A stretch of 64,000 nucleotides of DNA from Geomonas azotofigens (GCF_018919395.1 NZ_JAHLME010000009.1:1-64000); one strand, 5' to 3'. Positions 37,501-44,420 are shown, counted from the first letter of the stretch. Numbers and translations are program-made. The notes: generated by a model from the sequence alone, not told the origin.

Positions 37501-39809
37501 GCATCAAGCTGATCACCGAGCCCCCGGCTCCCTACCAGGCGGTCCTCAACACCCGGGTGGTCAATTCGGCGGGTCTCGCCGTGCCGGGCGCCTACGTCCA
37601 GATCGCCTACGACACCGTTCCGATCGCCGGCTACACCGATCCCGGCGGGAACTTCCGCGCCAACGTCACTGCCGGGCAAATGCTGCAGCTGAAGATCGAC
37701 GTGCCGGGCTACGTCACCACCTATTCCAGGGAGCTCAGCATCGTCGCCAGCCAGGGGATCACCATGACCCTCTACACCCCGGCCGAAGTCGCGGCGATGG
37801 GGATCGACACCAGCATGGGCGCCATCATCGGCAACCTCTACGACAAGGTCGCCCGCCAGTCCATTTCCGGGGCGACCGTCAGCGCCGACAACGGCTACCA
37901 GCCTGAGTACTTCGACGGCTCGGCCCTGGGCGGGGACAGCACCGCCGCCAACGGCATCTTCGTCGTGCGCAGCAAGCCGGGGACCTTCGTCACCGTGCAG
38001 CCGACCCTCACCGGCTACGGCCTCAACAATACCCAGATGAGGTGCGCGTCCGTGCCGGGGACGGTCTGCTTCGGCCGCATCGCGCTCGATCCCATCTCGA
38101 CGGCGGTTCCCGTGGGGAGGAACGTCACCGTGGTCCCGGCCGGCGAGGTCTCGCTGAAGTTCACCAGCGTGCAGACCAGCGACGGGAGCACCGGCACCGT
38201 ATCGGCCACCCCGGCCACGCCGGCCGATCCCCCCAACTTCAAGGTGCTGGGCGGGGCCGCCTTCGACATCCACCCCGACAGCAACGTGAACTACAGCGGC
38301 GCCCCGGTCACCGTCTGCATCACCTACGACCCGAGCGCGTTGCGCTTCGCGGAGAACTCGCCGTATCTGCGCCTCATGCACCTCAACGGCAGCACCGGCC
38401 GCTGGGAAGACATCACCACGGTGGTCGACACCACCAACAACAAGGTGTGCGGCGTCACGACCTCCTTCTCCGACTTCACCGTGGCCGAACCGGCCACCTC
38501 CTACAGCATCACGGCCAGCTCGACCGGCCCCGGCTCGCTGACCCCGGTCGGCCAGATGGTGGTCACCCCCGGTGGTGGCGCGCTCTACACCATCACACCG
38601 AACCAGGGATACCGCATCCTGGAGGTCCTGGTGGACGGCGCCTCGGTAGGGGCGGTGACGAGCTACAGCTTCGCCAACGTGAGCGCCAGCCACACCATCT
38701 CGGTACGCTTCGGCTCCAACATCTGCACCGCCCCGGCGCAGATCACCGTACCGACCGGTAGCGGCACGGGCGCGGTCTCCATAAGCTGGACCGCGGTCCC
38801 CGGCGCGAGCTACCTCATGCAGGTCAGCACCGACGGCGGGGTCACCTGGAACGACGCCTACAGCGGCGCCGGCGCCGACACCGCCCTCAGTGGGCTCGGA
38901 AACGGCAGCTACCTGTTCCGGGTCAAGGCGATGAAGGATGGCTTCTCCGACAGCAGCTGGACGGTGTCGCACGCCCTCACCGTGACGCTCGCCTGCTGGG
39001 CCCCGGCATCGATCTACCTCCCCTCCACCAGCAGCACCGGGACGATCTCGGTGAGCTGGAGCCCCAGCGCCAGCGGTTCCACCTACACCCTGCAGAGAAG
39101 TACCGATGGCGGCACCACCTGGGTCAACGCATACGGCGGCACCTCGACCGCCACCACGCTGACCTTGCCGGGCGGCAGCTACCTGTTCCGGGTCAAGGCG
39201 TCCAAGAACGGCTACCTCGACAGCGACTGGACCACCTCCACCACGGTGACCGTGGCGCTGGCCTGCACCATGCCGGCGCAGATCAACGTCCCCACCAGCA
39301 GCACCACGGGGAGCATCTCGGTGAGCTGGAGCTCCAGCGGCACCGGCGCCAACTACACCGTTCAGAAGAGCACCGACGGCGGGATCACCTGGGTCCAGGT
39401 CTACAGCGGCACCGCGACCGCCACCAGCCTGACCGGCCTGGGCAACGGCAGCTACCTGTTCCGTGTCAAGGCGGCGAAAACCGGCTATGTCGACAGCGAC
39501 TGGAAGACCTCGGCGACATTGACCGTCACCTTGACCTGCTGGGCTCCCGCGAGCATCACCGTGCCCTCCACCAACACCACCGGCACGGTTTCGGTCAGCT
39601 GGAGCAGCAGCGTCAGCGGCTCGACCTACACGCTGCAGCGAAGCTCCAACGGCGGGGCCACCTGGAGCCAGGTCTACAGCGGGACCTCCACCGCCACCAC
39701 CATGAGCGGCCTCACCACGGGGAGCTACCTGTTCCGGGTCAAGGCGACCAAGGCAGGTTACGTCGAGAGCGACTGGAAGACCTCGAGCACCCTGACCGTG
39801 ACGAGATAA
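28515..39809 (+). CDS. Giant exported mosaic protein (3,764 aa): Asp-box/VPS10 propellers, RCC1, Fn3, carboxypeptidase-regulatory and InlB-type repeats
   Basis: The start has a gaggagg ribosome site and a Sec signal ending near PAFAG. Approximate layout: 28-635 Asp-box repeats of the VPS10/photosystem-assembly type (YKSTDGG.SW units); 638-1000 RCC1-like repeats (WAWGRNDYGQLGDG, WGWGSNRYGQLGAG); 1009-1190 two Fn3 domains; 1196-1806 a second Asp-box block; 1814-1909 Fn3; 1910-2100 carboxypeptidase-regulatory-like; 2109-2660 a propeller-like block of YGNG.FVAVG repeats; 2666-2812 InlB-type B repeats; 2814-3196 further carboxypeptidase-regulatory-like domains; 3329-3400 another InlB-type repeat; 3406-3764 four tandem 90-residue units. 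No sorting signal or anchor is visible at the C-terminus. It is probably a secreted or surface-attached adhesive or sensing protein. The reading frame is intact over 11.3 kb. Confidence 0.9.
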   Translation: MAGKMRGVWGAVLLVVSLLLAAPAFAGMLWQQTAGPDGGYVDVLAVDPTDANTVYVGLQGGGVYKSTDGGGFWTPVNRGLGSLFVRALAIDPGNRQVVYAATSSALYKSVNGGSSWQLNSSMYPRSIVFDRADSRNIYVIDGGYFRKSSDSGATWSSSNAGLLPGLLNALAVDPRNGGTLYAGLDTGVYKSVDGGGSWTVAGSGMEGREVLSVVVDPVSGGTIYAETRKSDVFKSSDGGATWSQVLDAPDFYAQTGLSIDPTRGGTLYSSAEDYGTVRRSADGGATWTKVPISGHNTWVYSVAIAPTDGNIVYAATYRGLYKSTDAGASWNAADKGLTASTSDRVVIDPHNGNNVFTISKNGTFRSTDAGRSWKPFAANLYEPSAIFSFTVDPDNSATVFAGTFWGLYKTTDLGQTWSAEMSGPQGGGVSRYVTSVVVDPADSRVLYEATANGVFKSSDGGVSWTSGNSGLPGLSVYRIYLDPFNNLTLFAIASTNAGYAVYKSTDGAASWSAVGAGIPETQHVSYLSMDRRNPGVLFAATGSGLYKSVDGGASWSTTPATPAAVIVEVDPADGRTVYAFGYGGLFRSTDGGDSWSLFAEGLPPQASVTSLAIDQGGRHTVYAGIASGGIYKTVAPQIAEGAGFSAVLKSDGSVWAWGRNDYGQLGDGTRTDKALPVRVKGLAEVVSITAHSNHALALKKDGTVWGWGESVNGVFGPGTVDGTVYSTPIMIGGITDVTAVATGMRHSLALKRDGTVWSWGDNSLGQLGTGDSADSNPQPAQVTGGTGAIGVAAGNYYGAFLNGDGTVWAAGSNISGELGNGRWDFDRHPVPALVPGLSGVAALSGAENQVLAVTSGGWAYQWGNVTSAQGSSGSYSGGIYASPYRRPEFSGAAAIVADNLHNLALTSSGAVWSWGANLFGQLGLGTADTNTHADAMLIPGFGDVTTVAAGGGASLALKGDGSIWGWGSNRYGQLGAGNNIGGDVANPVPFRIGEFNTYSDSPPLYAIPGAPTDVTAQPGCGKALISFTAPADDGGSPVSLYTVTANPGGLTATGTASGIAIYGLTPGVGYTFTVTATNAAGTGPASAPSAAVIAADFPGAPTAVSAVAGNGQATVSFTPPSYDGYSPIVSYQVVSYPGFVTAGGTGSPITVTGLTNGTSYAFSVVAVNQAGGAGVTSQASNAVTPGEGAGTLPGTVNVWERTAGIGGPISAIAVDRNDSRTLYAVTDTGGGVFKSVNGGDSWQQSGLWGSALAFVEVARSDSRIVYAGGHGNGVSRSTDGGATWSKVYSGWIRPVFAVDPTNAEVAYMVAGDGGNGILKTVNGGVTWSPAGAGVASANVTALAVDTRDAQTVYAGTDNGVFKSSDGGASWNAANGGLTYLNVYRLAIDPADSRVLYAQSSASIYKSVDAGGNWTPLHSFNSSSSFLTIDPTNSQVLYIWTYQGLQKSTDGGVTWQNSGSGVSYQYSVQCLAVDPANGQNLYAGTDTAFFKSQDGGAVWNKSVAGLTSSVIGALAVSPTDSSRVFVGTHGAGLLRSDDAGTTWQRLYNGVNDTTFMSLAIDPQNSATIYAGTYSGGPLKSEDGGLTWNKIDNGFPNTFVGSLVVDPHATQRVYALSNGIYRTDNGGYSWQMNSMAGLPSNNVFALAVDARSAGTLYAGTDNGVYKSTDGGSTWFSITQGLAAGMSVGMLAVDPVLNDTVYFAPYGYGFYKSNNGGQTWSVIDAGIPGLSVRAFALDPTGNGTLYAAFVGTNGVSGVFRSQDAGSTWNSFDSGLGGEKGNVSRLTVAPGNHERVYAGTTQGAGLFRVVSTQASPIAPPSAPTNVTAVAGNGLAIVSFGAPADNGGSPIDLYKVDVMKDGVIVPELCISGTASPITVTGLSNGTSYGVQVRALNAAGSGPASQPVTVTPQAPYETVTLTQTVVGTNGRGIAGAMVQVVGEPSLFAVTDVNGTYVLNVPKGTTFFTVISMPGYRSYYSRDMFFTSPAVLSSRTIFTDAQVASWGGSPDYGVIHGKAVDSADGSAIDNISVLAESLYQPGLQYGVAYAAACGTGTGVCSYTVLNVIPYDAVRVTVSAPGYLPAEFKSPVVPPGGVAQGGVTLKRADDGSSAYDWTPRNIPGRGGAVSAVAYGNGLYVAVAEPGTIFTSTDTNTWIQVASGTSAALYGVAFGNNSFIAVGAGGVMLRSTDGFTWNRVATGTGFPLYSVIYSGDKFVVVGGGGTALHSGDGEYWFQGNTGVTSDLTSVSYGDGSYVAVGESGTVLRSDYGKSWYRVESWTQSTLRGVSYGNGRFVAVGSGAILSSADGGNSWWQSMSSAGSFYGIAYGNGYFLAGGLSVGRAYMSYDGVSWSPVTFTTVSAGAYSFRSLGCINGTFFAGTRGGLNISTTPAATAWRSAALNLQTGNYWGVGYGNGVYCAVGPNGNLSVSPDGINWERVTQPTTASMRNVSYVQGKLFAVGNSGTMLTSLDGHNWDMTTFGTPYSLRGVAYGNGRYVLVGTGGVLRVSDDGVNWMPVSFGMGSFGAVTFANNRFVASYGSGIVTSPDGVSWSYSTVPWTGGGMLYSIAYGNGTFVAVGMKGTILTSVDGNYWSLAHSGTDSILNGVSFGNGAFVAVGEGGTILTSPDGFTWSRVNTGITTNTFNAVTYGAGSFVAVGFNQLILQSGQAGARSYIVDAAAAPGGAIYPSGFSVVAEGGQQAYQIVPAPGYHIDQVYVDNVAIGPVESYVFSDVRQNHVIKVVFMESAYQVTASVLDGKGKIDPAGVTFVPVGGSQEYHMYMEDGYEIKDVFVDGVSVGNADYYLFEQVTAPHNIQVLFQLDPDMATVTQKVVDSAGRPVEGAVVEVLESLSSPAVTGPDGSFVLLIPRYIPFSYRISKPGYRDWYSKTQTYSAPVVLEPRTIYSDAEVTEWGGDPNTAAIRGRVSDFVTGYTIPTATVTAVSTLQPGTLYPVQMSAGCAAGGDCYYTITGIADSDAVVISASAPGYVSGQLQLNPLPAGSLGQGGIKLITEPPAPYQAVLNTRVVNSAGLAVPGAYVQIAYDTVPIAGYTDPGGNFRANVTAGQMLQLKIDVPGYVTTYSRELSIVASQGITMTLYTPAEVAAMGIDTSMGAIIGNLYDKVARQSISGATVSADNGYQPEYFDGSALGGDSTAANGIFVVRSKPGTFVTVQPTLTGYGLNNTQMRCASVPGTVCFGRIALDPISTAVPVGRNVTVVPAGEVSLKFTSVQTSDGSTGTVSATPATPADPPNFKVLGGAAFDIHPDSNVNYSGAPVTVCITYDPSALRFAENSPYLRLMHLNGSTGRWEDITTVVDTTNNKVCGVTTSFSDFTVAEPATSYSITASSTGPGSLTPVGQMVVTPGGGALYTITPNQGYRILEVLVDGASVGAVTSYSFANVSASHTISVRFGSNICTAPAQITVPTGSGTGAVSISWTAVPGASYLMQVSTDGGVTWNDAYSGAGADTALSGLGNGSYLFRVKAMKDGFSDSSWTVSHALTVTLACWAPASIYLPSTSSTGTISVSWSPSASGSTYTLQRSTDGGTTWVNAYGGTSTATTLTLPGGSYLFRVKASKNGYLDSDWTTSTTVTVALACTMPAQINVPTSSTTGSISVSWSSSGTGANYTVQKSTDGGITWVQVYSGTATATSLTGLGNGSYLFRVKAAKTGYVDSDWKTSATLTVTLTCWAPASITVPSTNTTGTVSVSWSSSVSGSTYTLQRSSNGGATWSQVYSGTSTATTMSGLTTGSYLFRVKATKAGYVESDWKTSSTLTVTR
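38724..39806 (+). repeat. Four tandem 270-bp coding repeats at the 3' end of the giant gene
   Basis: Units begin at 38724, 38994, 39264 and 39537 (steps 270, 270, 273 bp). Each starts with a Cys codon and shares SVSWS, STDGG.TW and the nearly invariant GSYLFRVKA. They encode Fn3-like domains of about 90 residues and could be prone to copy-number change. Confidence 0.88.
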
Positions 39810-39831
39810 AACAGGCGCTCCTGGCAAAACG

Positions 39832-39876
39832 AAAAGGGGAGGCTGCTTCTGGTAAGCAGCCTCCCCTTTTTCTTTT
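39832..39876. terminator. Bidirectional terminator
   Basis: A 17-bp perfect stem (aaaaggggaggctgctt and its complement) around a short loop, with T-rich sequence on the 3' side and A-rich on the 5' side, sits between the convergent giant gene and the CpxA-like gene and should serve both. Confidence 0.92.
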
Positions 39877-39926
39877 CGATGAAAGTGATGATCTCGCTCC
39901 GGCACCATCTCCCGGCGATCGCGGCG

Positions 39927-41300
39927 TCACAGCGGTAGGCGGATTTCCACCTCCAGCCCCCCTTCGGGGAGGTTCCGCGCGGCGATGCTGCCGCCATGCA
40001 GGGCGACCGTCTTCTCCGCGATGGCCAGCCCGATGCCGGTGCCGCCGCTCTTGCGGTCGCGGGACTCGGCAACCCGGTAGAAGGGGCGGAAGATGTCGGT
40101 GAGCTGGTCCTCGGGGACACCCGGGCCGTGGTCCCGCACCCTGATCACCGCCTCTTCCCGCCCCCGCTCCAGCGTGATCTCCACGCCGGTTTCCTCCGCG
40201 GTGTACTTCACCGCGTTTCGCACCACGTTCTCCAGGGTGCGGCTCAAAAGCTCGCGGTTCCCGTGAAGTTTAAGCTCCGCAGTCGAGGTGACGTGGACGT
40301 GGCGGTTGGCCGCGCAGGCCTCGAAGTCCGCGTCGCGCGTCACCTCCTCCACCAGTTGCGCCAGGTCGATCTCGCCCCTGGCGACCTCACCACCCTCCTC
40401 GAGCTTGCTCAGGGTGAGCAGTTCGGTGATCAACAGGTTCAGCCGGTCGCTCTCGTACTCGATCCGGTCCAGGGCTCCGGCCGCGGAACCGGCCGTCTCC
40501 TTGCGGGCGATCCCCAGCGCCACGTTGAGGCGCGCCAGCGGGGAGCGGAGCTCGTGCGACGCGTCCCGTACCAACTGCTTGTGGGCCAGCACCAGTTTCT
40601 CGATGCGCGCCGCCATCAGATTGAAATCCTGTCCCAGGTCGTTCAACTCGTACCCCGTCTCCCGCTGACTCACCTTGACCCTGCTGCCGAGGTCGCCGGC
40701 GGCCAGCCCCTGTGCGGCGGCACGCAGACGGCGCACCGGCGCGGTCAGGCGCCAGGAGAGACCATAGCAACCGGCGCCGCTGATCACGAAGGTGATCGCC
40801 ACCTGCAGCCAGAAAAGCGGCGGCAGGTGCAGGGGAGGGGGCTGCCCAAGGGTGGGCGGACCCGGGTGCGGCTCGACTGCCGCGAGGTACTGCCTCCCCG
40901 ATGGCCCCTGCACCCTCACCATCACGATCCGGCCCTCGGGGCGGTCGGCGCCGGTCCCCGCGAGGCGGCTTCGTACCGCCGCGGCGAGAGCGGGGGGGGG
41001 TGCCTGGGAGATCGGCGTGCCGTCGGCCGCGAACAGGTACACTTTGGGACCGCGCTCGCGCCGCTGCAGCACGTCGACGGACAACGGGCTCCCCTCCTTC
41101 TCGGTCAGGGCAGCCGCCGTGCTTCCGTAGATGGTCAGCGCCTGCCCGAGTACCTCCTGCTGCTGTGACTCGATGTGCCGCCTGTGCTCGTCGCGCAGGG
41201 GGGAGAGCCGCAGGTTGAAGGCGATCAGGAAGAACACCGCGCCGGAGACGATGGTGGAGAGCCAGAACCACATGAAGAGTTTGACGAAGATGGTGCGCAT
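39927..41300 (-). CDS. CpxA-like sensor histidine kinase
   Basis: The protein has 457 residues starting at ATG 41300 (MRTIFVKLFMWFW), where the first transmembrane helix begins; an upstream start at 41384 would add a tail encoded partly by an intergenic repeat. A periplasmic loop of about 130 residues is followed by a second helix (VAITFVISGAGCYGLSW), HAMP, H-box SHELRSPLARLNV (His about 249), N-box ENVVRNAVKYT, G1 DHGPGVP and G2 GTGIGLAIAEK. N-terminal sequence and architecture are CpxA-like. The gene follows the CpxR-like gene by 114 bp; the gap contains a short repeat. It probably senses envelope stress. Confidence 0.9.
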   Translation of the reverse strand: MRTIFVKLFMWFWLSTIVSGAVFFLIAFNLRLSPLRDEHRRHIESQQQEVLGQALTIYGSTAAALTEKEGSPLSVDVLQRRERGPKVYLFAADGTPISQAPPPALAAAVRSRLAGTGADRPEGRIVMVRVQGPSGRQYLAAVEPHPGPPTLGQPPPLHLPPLFWLQVAITFVISGAGCYGLSWRLTAPVRRLRAAAQGLAAGDLGSRVKVSQRETGYELNDLGQDFNLMAARIEKLVLAHKQLVRDASHELRSPLARLNVALGIARKETAGSAAGALDRIEYESDRLNLLITELLTLSKLEEGGEVARGEIDLAQLVEEVTRDADFEACAANRHVHVTSTAELKLHGNRELLSRTLENVVRNAVKYTAEETGVEITLERGREEAVIRVRDHGPGVPEDQLTDIFRPFYRVAESRDRKSGGTGIGLAIAEKTVALHGGSIAARNLPEGGLEVEIRLPL

Positions 41301-41312
41301 AGAGGCCTTGGC

Positions 41313-41350
41313 GCAATTGACAATGGGCGATTGACAATTGACGATGAAAG
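41313..41350. repeat. Short caattgacaat-type tandem/inverted repeat
   Basis: Between the regulator and kinase genes the sequence gcgcaattgacaatgggcga then ttgacaattgacgatg holds repeated attgacaat units. It resembles small dispersed repeats and probably separated the two genes after insertion. Confidence 0.55.
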
Positions 41351-41414
41351 GCCCGCCGGGGAGGGCCGTTGCTTTCGGGGCCACCTCGGTGGTGGGAGGG
41401 GCGGTTACGGGCTG

Positions 41415-42128
41415 TCAGTAGGGGCGGTTGGCGGAGGAGAAGGCGTAGATGTAGCCGACGCCGCGCACGGACTTGATGCGCTCTTCGCCACCGGCGGCGG
41501 GCCCCAGTTTCTTCCTCAGGCTGCTGACATGGACGTCGATGCTCCGGTCGAAGCTGCTGAACTCGCGCCCGAGTGCCTGCCTGGTCAGATCGTCCCGGCT
41601 CATCACGTTGCCCGCCTGGCGCACCAGCGCCTCCAGCACCGAGAACTCGAGGGAGGTGAGCTCGATAGGGGTTCCGGCACAACTCACCGTCCTGGCGCCG
41701 AGGTCGAGGCTGACGTCCCCCACCTGCAACAGGTCGGGCCTGGGCTCGGCTCCGGCGGGAAAGGCGTCGTTGCGCCGCTGGATCGCCCGCAGCCTGGCCA
41801 CCAGCTCCCGCGGGTTGAAGGGCTTGGGAAGGTAATCGTCCGCCCCCATCTCCAACCCCACGATCCGGTCGATCTCGTCGCCGCGCGCGGTCAGCATCAG
41901 CACCGGGACCTGCGAACTCTGCCGGATCCGGCGCAGCACGTCGAACCCGTTCAGGGTCGGCAGCATCACGTCCAGGACGATGAAGGCGTAGTCGCGGCAT
42001 ATCGCCTTGTCCGCACCTTCCGCTCCGTCATGAACCGCATCGACGGCGTACCCCTCGCTGGCCAGGTAACTTCCCAGCAGCTCGCACAGCCCCGTGTCAT
42101 CATCAATGATGAGTATTCTCTTAGCCAT
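41415..42128 (-). CDS. CpxR-like OmpR-family response regulator
   Basis: The protein has 237 residues from ATG 42128 (MAKRILIIDDD); the longer open frame upstream lacks the receiver consensus and crosses the promoter region. The acidic pocket IIDDD, phospho-Asp in VLDVMLPTLNGFDV, Thr in MLTARGDE and Lys in PKPFNPREL are present. The winged-helix domain carries SIDVHVSSLRKKLG and ends SVRGVGYIYAF. It is the likely regulator of the divergent Spy/CpxP-like gene 315 bp away. Confidence 0.92.
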   Translation of the reverse strand: MAKRILIIDDDTGLCELLGSYLASEGYAVDAVHDGAEGADKAICRDYAFIVLDVMLPTLNGFDVLRRIRQSSQVPVLMLTARGDEIDRIVGLEMGADDYLPKPFNPRELVARLRAIQRRNDAFPAGAEPRPDLLQVGDVSLDLGARTVSCAGTPIELTSLEFSVLEALVRQAGNVMSRDDLTRQALGREFSSFDRSIDVHVSSLRKKLGPAAGGEERIKSVRGVGYIYAFSSANRPY

Positions 42129-42331
42129 CTTTTCGATCTGACTCCATTTTTTAACGGCAAGTATAACGGAAAACGCAGAGCGGGTGCTGTTAAGAAATGT
42201 AAAGATCCGCCTCCTTTCGCAAACCCTCTTCTGACAAATTCGCACATCTCTTGACCCAACTTAACGCGGACCTGGCGTAGCATTCAGAGGCACCTGAGGT
42301 TCTACGTTCTACGTCGCCTCGGGTTCCGCCG

Positions 42332-42373
42332 CCCTCACCCCGTCCCCTCTCCCGGTGGGCGAGGGGTGACGAA
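42332..42373. repeat. Palindromic REP-like element
   Basis: Sequence ctcaccccgtcccctctccc followed by ggtgggcgaggggtg forms an imperfect hairpin. It lies in the divergent region between the CpxR-like and Spy-like genes and resembles the C/G-run element at 21980-22165. Confidence 0.5.
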
Positions 42374-42443
42374 CGAAGAACTGTAGAACAGTTTCAAGAT
42401 TTCGAGGAGCAGACCGGTTTCCTACTTCACTCAAAGGAGAAAG

Positions 42444-42968
42444 ATGATGAGAAAGAACATGATTGTTCTCGTGGCGGTGGTCACGCTCTTCGGGGCGGCT
42501 TTCGCCTGCCATGCGATGCCGGGTGGCCCGGATGCGCCTCTTCCGCCGGAACGGCACGCTTCCGACGCCCCGGACGGATTCCCGGCGCACCTGGCGCGGG
42601 TGCTGGATTTAACCGAGGCCCAGAAGAAGCAGATCGGCTCCATCCTCAGCGAGCAGCGGGATAAAGGGCGGGCGAAGATGGAGAAGGAATTCGAACTGCG
42701 CGAGCAGTTGCATCGCCTCGAACTGGCCCCGGAGTTCAACGAGCAGGCGGTGCGCGGAGCGGCGACCGCTTTGGCTTCCCTGGAAACGGAGCGCCTGGTG
42801 GCGCGAGCGAAGGTCCAGGCGCGGATTAACGCGGTGCTCACCCCCGAGCAGCGCTCCCTGGCCGAGAAGCTCCGCCCGAAGAAGGGAGAGCTCCCCCCGC
42901 CTCCCGGCGGCTGCGGCCCGGAAGGGCGGGGTGGACACGGCCCGGCCGGTTCTCCCGAGTGGAGGTGA
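42444..42968 (+). CDS. Spy/CpxP-family periplasmic protein (LTXXQ type)
   Basis: The protein has 174 residues with a Sec signal (NMIVLVAVVTLFGAAFACHA) and a ggag ribosome site. The mature part is strongly helical, with two LTXXQ-type motifs, LTEAQKKQIGSIL (about 53-65) and LTPEQRSLAEKL (about 132-143), the hallmark of the Spy/CpxP/zinc-resistance periplasmic family, and a Pro/Gly/His-rich tail. These proteins act as ATP-independent chaperones or feed back on the Cpx sensor. It is divergent from the CpxR-like gene and probably under its control. The PDZ gene follows after 5 bp. Confidence 0.87.
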   Translation: MMRKNMIVLVAVVTLFGAAFACHAMPGGPDAPLPPERHASDAPDGFPAHLARVLDLTEAQKKQIGSILSEQRDKGRAKMEKEFELREQLHRLELAPEFNEQAVRGAATALASLETERLVARAKVQARINAVLTPEQRSLAEKLRPKKGELPPPPGGCGPEGRGGHGPAGSPEWR

Positions 42969-42973
42969 GGACC

Positions 42974-43363
42974 ATGAAACCATCTCTGGGGATGCAACAG
43001 CAGGCACCCGTAACGGGGCCGGACAGGCGGGATACCAGGCTCCGCTACGATGACCAGAAAACCACGCTGAGCCTCCTGGGCATGACGCTGACCGAGGTCG
43101 AGCTGGACGAGGAGCGGCGCAAAAAACTCGGGTCCAAGCAGGGAGTCGTGGTGCAGGTGGTCGACCGTGAACGCGATGCCTACCTGGCTGGGGTGAGAAA
43201 CGGAGACGTGGTCGCCGAGGTCAACAGCACCAGGATCACCAAACTGCAAGACCTGAGAAAGGTGCTGCGCGAACAAGACCCGCACGAGCCGATCTTCATG
43301 TTCCTCTGGGACGGCAGGGGATGGCGATTCGTCAACCTCTCCTTTGTCCGTTCGGTGACGTAA
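42974..43363 (+). CDS. Small PDZ-domain protein
   Basis: The protein has 129 residues from ATG 42974, which has the ribosome site GGAGGTGAGG. A disordered N-terminus of about 25 residues precedes a single PDZ-like domain: VVVQVVDRERDAYLAGVRNG is followed by DVVAEVNSTRITKLQDLRKV, the carboxylate-binding and hairpin parts seen in HtrA-type PDZ domains, ending in PIFMFLWDGRGWRFVNL. No protease domain and no signal peptide are present. With the Spy-like protein upstream it probably works in periplasmic or regulated proteolysis, but without a signal peptide its location is uncertain. Confidence 0.8.
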   Translation: MKPSLGMQQQAPVTGPDRRDTRLRYDDQKTTLSLLGMTLTEVELDEERRKKLGSKQGVVVQVVDRERDAYLAGVRNGDVVAEVNSTRITKLQDLRKVLREQDPHEPIFMFLWDGRGWRFVNLSFVRSVT

Positions 43364-43476
43364 TGTCCGATGGGCCAGGCGCACTTTCACATTTGTTCCA
43401 CATTTTTTCCTTATTCCCGGCGTACCTTTGCGTCGCTCCGCCCCGAGGCGGAGCCGTGCGGATAAAGGACAACGAC

Positions 43477-43626
43477 ATGAGCAGATATGTCAATAACATC
43501 CTAAAAGCCCTGGGGACCGTCGCGGTGCTGGTTCCCGTGTCGGCTGTGGCTAGCTTCGGCCCGCAGGAGGGCCGCACACCTCCCGCCGCCCCAGACGCAG
43601 GCGCGGCGGAAACCGGCGCGAACTAA
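43477..43626 (+). CDS. 49-residue exported peptide, hypothetical
   Basis: ATG 43477 follows an ataaagga ribosome site. The product has one hydrophobic segment (ILKALGTVAVLVPVSAVASF) that looks like a signal peptide and a Pro/Ala/Gly-rich tail of about 22 residues. It lies in the same-strand run between the PDZ and receiver genes. It is short, so coding is plausible but not certain. Confidence 0.5.
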   Translation: MSRYVNNILKALGTVAVLVPVSAVASFGPQEGRTPPAAPDAGAAETGAN

Positions 43627-43727
43627 GTTGCAGGGTGCCCCTCTACCTCCTCTTCGGGGCGCCCTTTCCGGGGGGCGGCGGGCGCGAAACACCGGCCGCC
43701 CTCCATTTTTTACCAGCGGAGAAAACA

Positions 43728-44159
43728 ATGGAGACACAAACGAGATCGGTCCTGTTTGTTGACGACGATGAGAAGTATCGCCAGTTGGTGAGCTGCATCG
43801 CGGGCGATTTGGGATTCGAGATCTGCCAGGCCGGCAGCTCGGAGGAGGCCCTGGTCGTTTTGAGTGGCAAGCGGTTCAGCTTGATGGTGACCGACCTGCA
43901 GATGCCGGGGCTGGACGGCCTGGAGCTTGCCGCGCTGGCGAAACTGCATGATCCGTCCATGGAAATAGTCCTGGTGAGCGGTGCCGTTTCGGCGGAGGTG
44001 CTGAGGCGGGCATGCGCTGTCGGCGTCTCGACCGTGCTCGCCAAGCCATGCCGGGTCGAGGAGATCATGGCGGTGGTCCGGGGGGAGAGGCTTTCGCCTG
44101 CCACGGCGTCGGCGGGAATGGAGTTCCGGTTGACCAGGCGCCTGGCGCTGGGGGGGTAA
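43728..44159 (+). CDS. Stand-alone receiver-domain response regulator
   Basis: The protein has 143 residues from ATG 43728 (ggagaa upstream). The CheY-like fold has LFVDDDEKY for the acidic pocket, TDLQMPGLDGLEL with the phospho-Asp near residue 54, VLVSGAVS with Ser in place of the usual Thr switch, and AKPCRVEEI for the conserved Lys. No output domain is present. It may relay or titrate phosphate from a kinase; none is adjacent on this strand, though the CpxA-like kinase is nearby. Confidence 0.85.
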   Translation: METQTRSVLFVDDDEKYRQLVSCIAGDLGFEICQAGSSEEALVVLSGKRFSLMVTDLQMPGLDGLELAALAKLHDPSMEIVLVSGAVSAEVLRRACAVGVSTVLAKPCRVEEIMAVVRGERLSPATASAGMEFRLTRRLALGG

Positions 44160-44164
44160 ACCCT

Positions 44165-44280
44165 CAACGCAAAGGCGCGGAGCCGCAGAGGCGCAAAGAA
44201 AACCGGGAACATTGTTGAAGCCTTCGCGTTCCTGCAGTTCCTTGTATTCGTGCAGTGTCGGCGCCTCCGCGCCTTTGAGT
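44165..44280. repeat. Family A inverted-repeat element, copy 1
   Basis: The left arm begins aacgcaaaggcgcggagccg and the right arm ends cggcgcctccgcgcctttga, an imperfect inverted repeat of about 115 bp. It is one of three head-to-tail copies in this gap. Confidence 0.8.
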
Positions 44281-44301
44281 GAAAAGCAAAAGACAAATTG
44301 G

Positions 44302-44399
44302 AACGCAAAGCCGCAAGGACGCAAAGGAACAGAAAAATTAGGGTCAAAGTCTTGGTTTCCCCTAAAAGGTTTTCTCTGCGGCTTTGCGGCTTTGCGTTA
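44302..44399. repeat. Family A inverted-repeat element, copy 2
   Basis: Arms aacgcaaagccgcaaggacg and gcggctttgcggctttgcgt are inverted complements; the whole element is about 98 bp. Confidence 0.82.
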
Positions 44400-44420
44400 A
44401 TAATCGGTTTTAAAAGCCTT

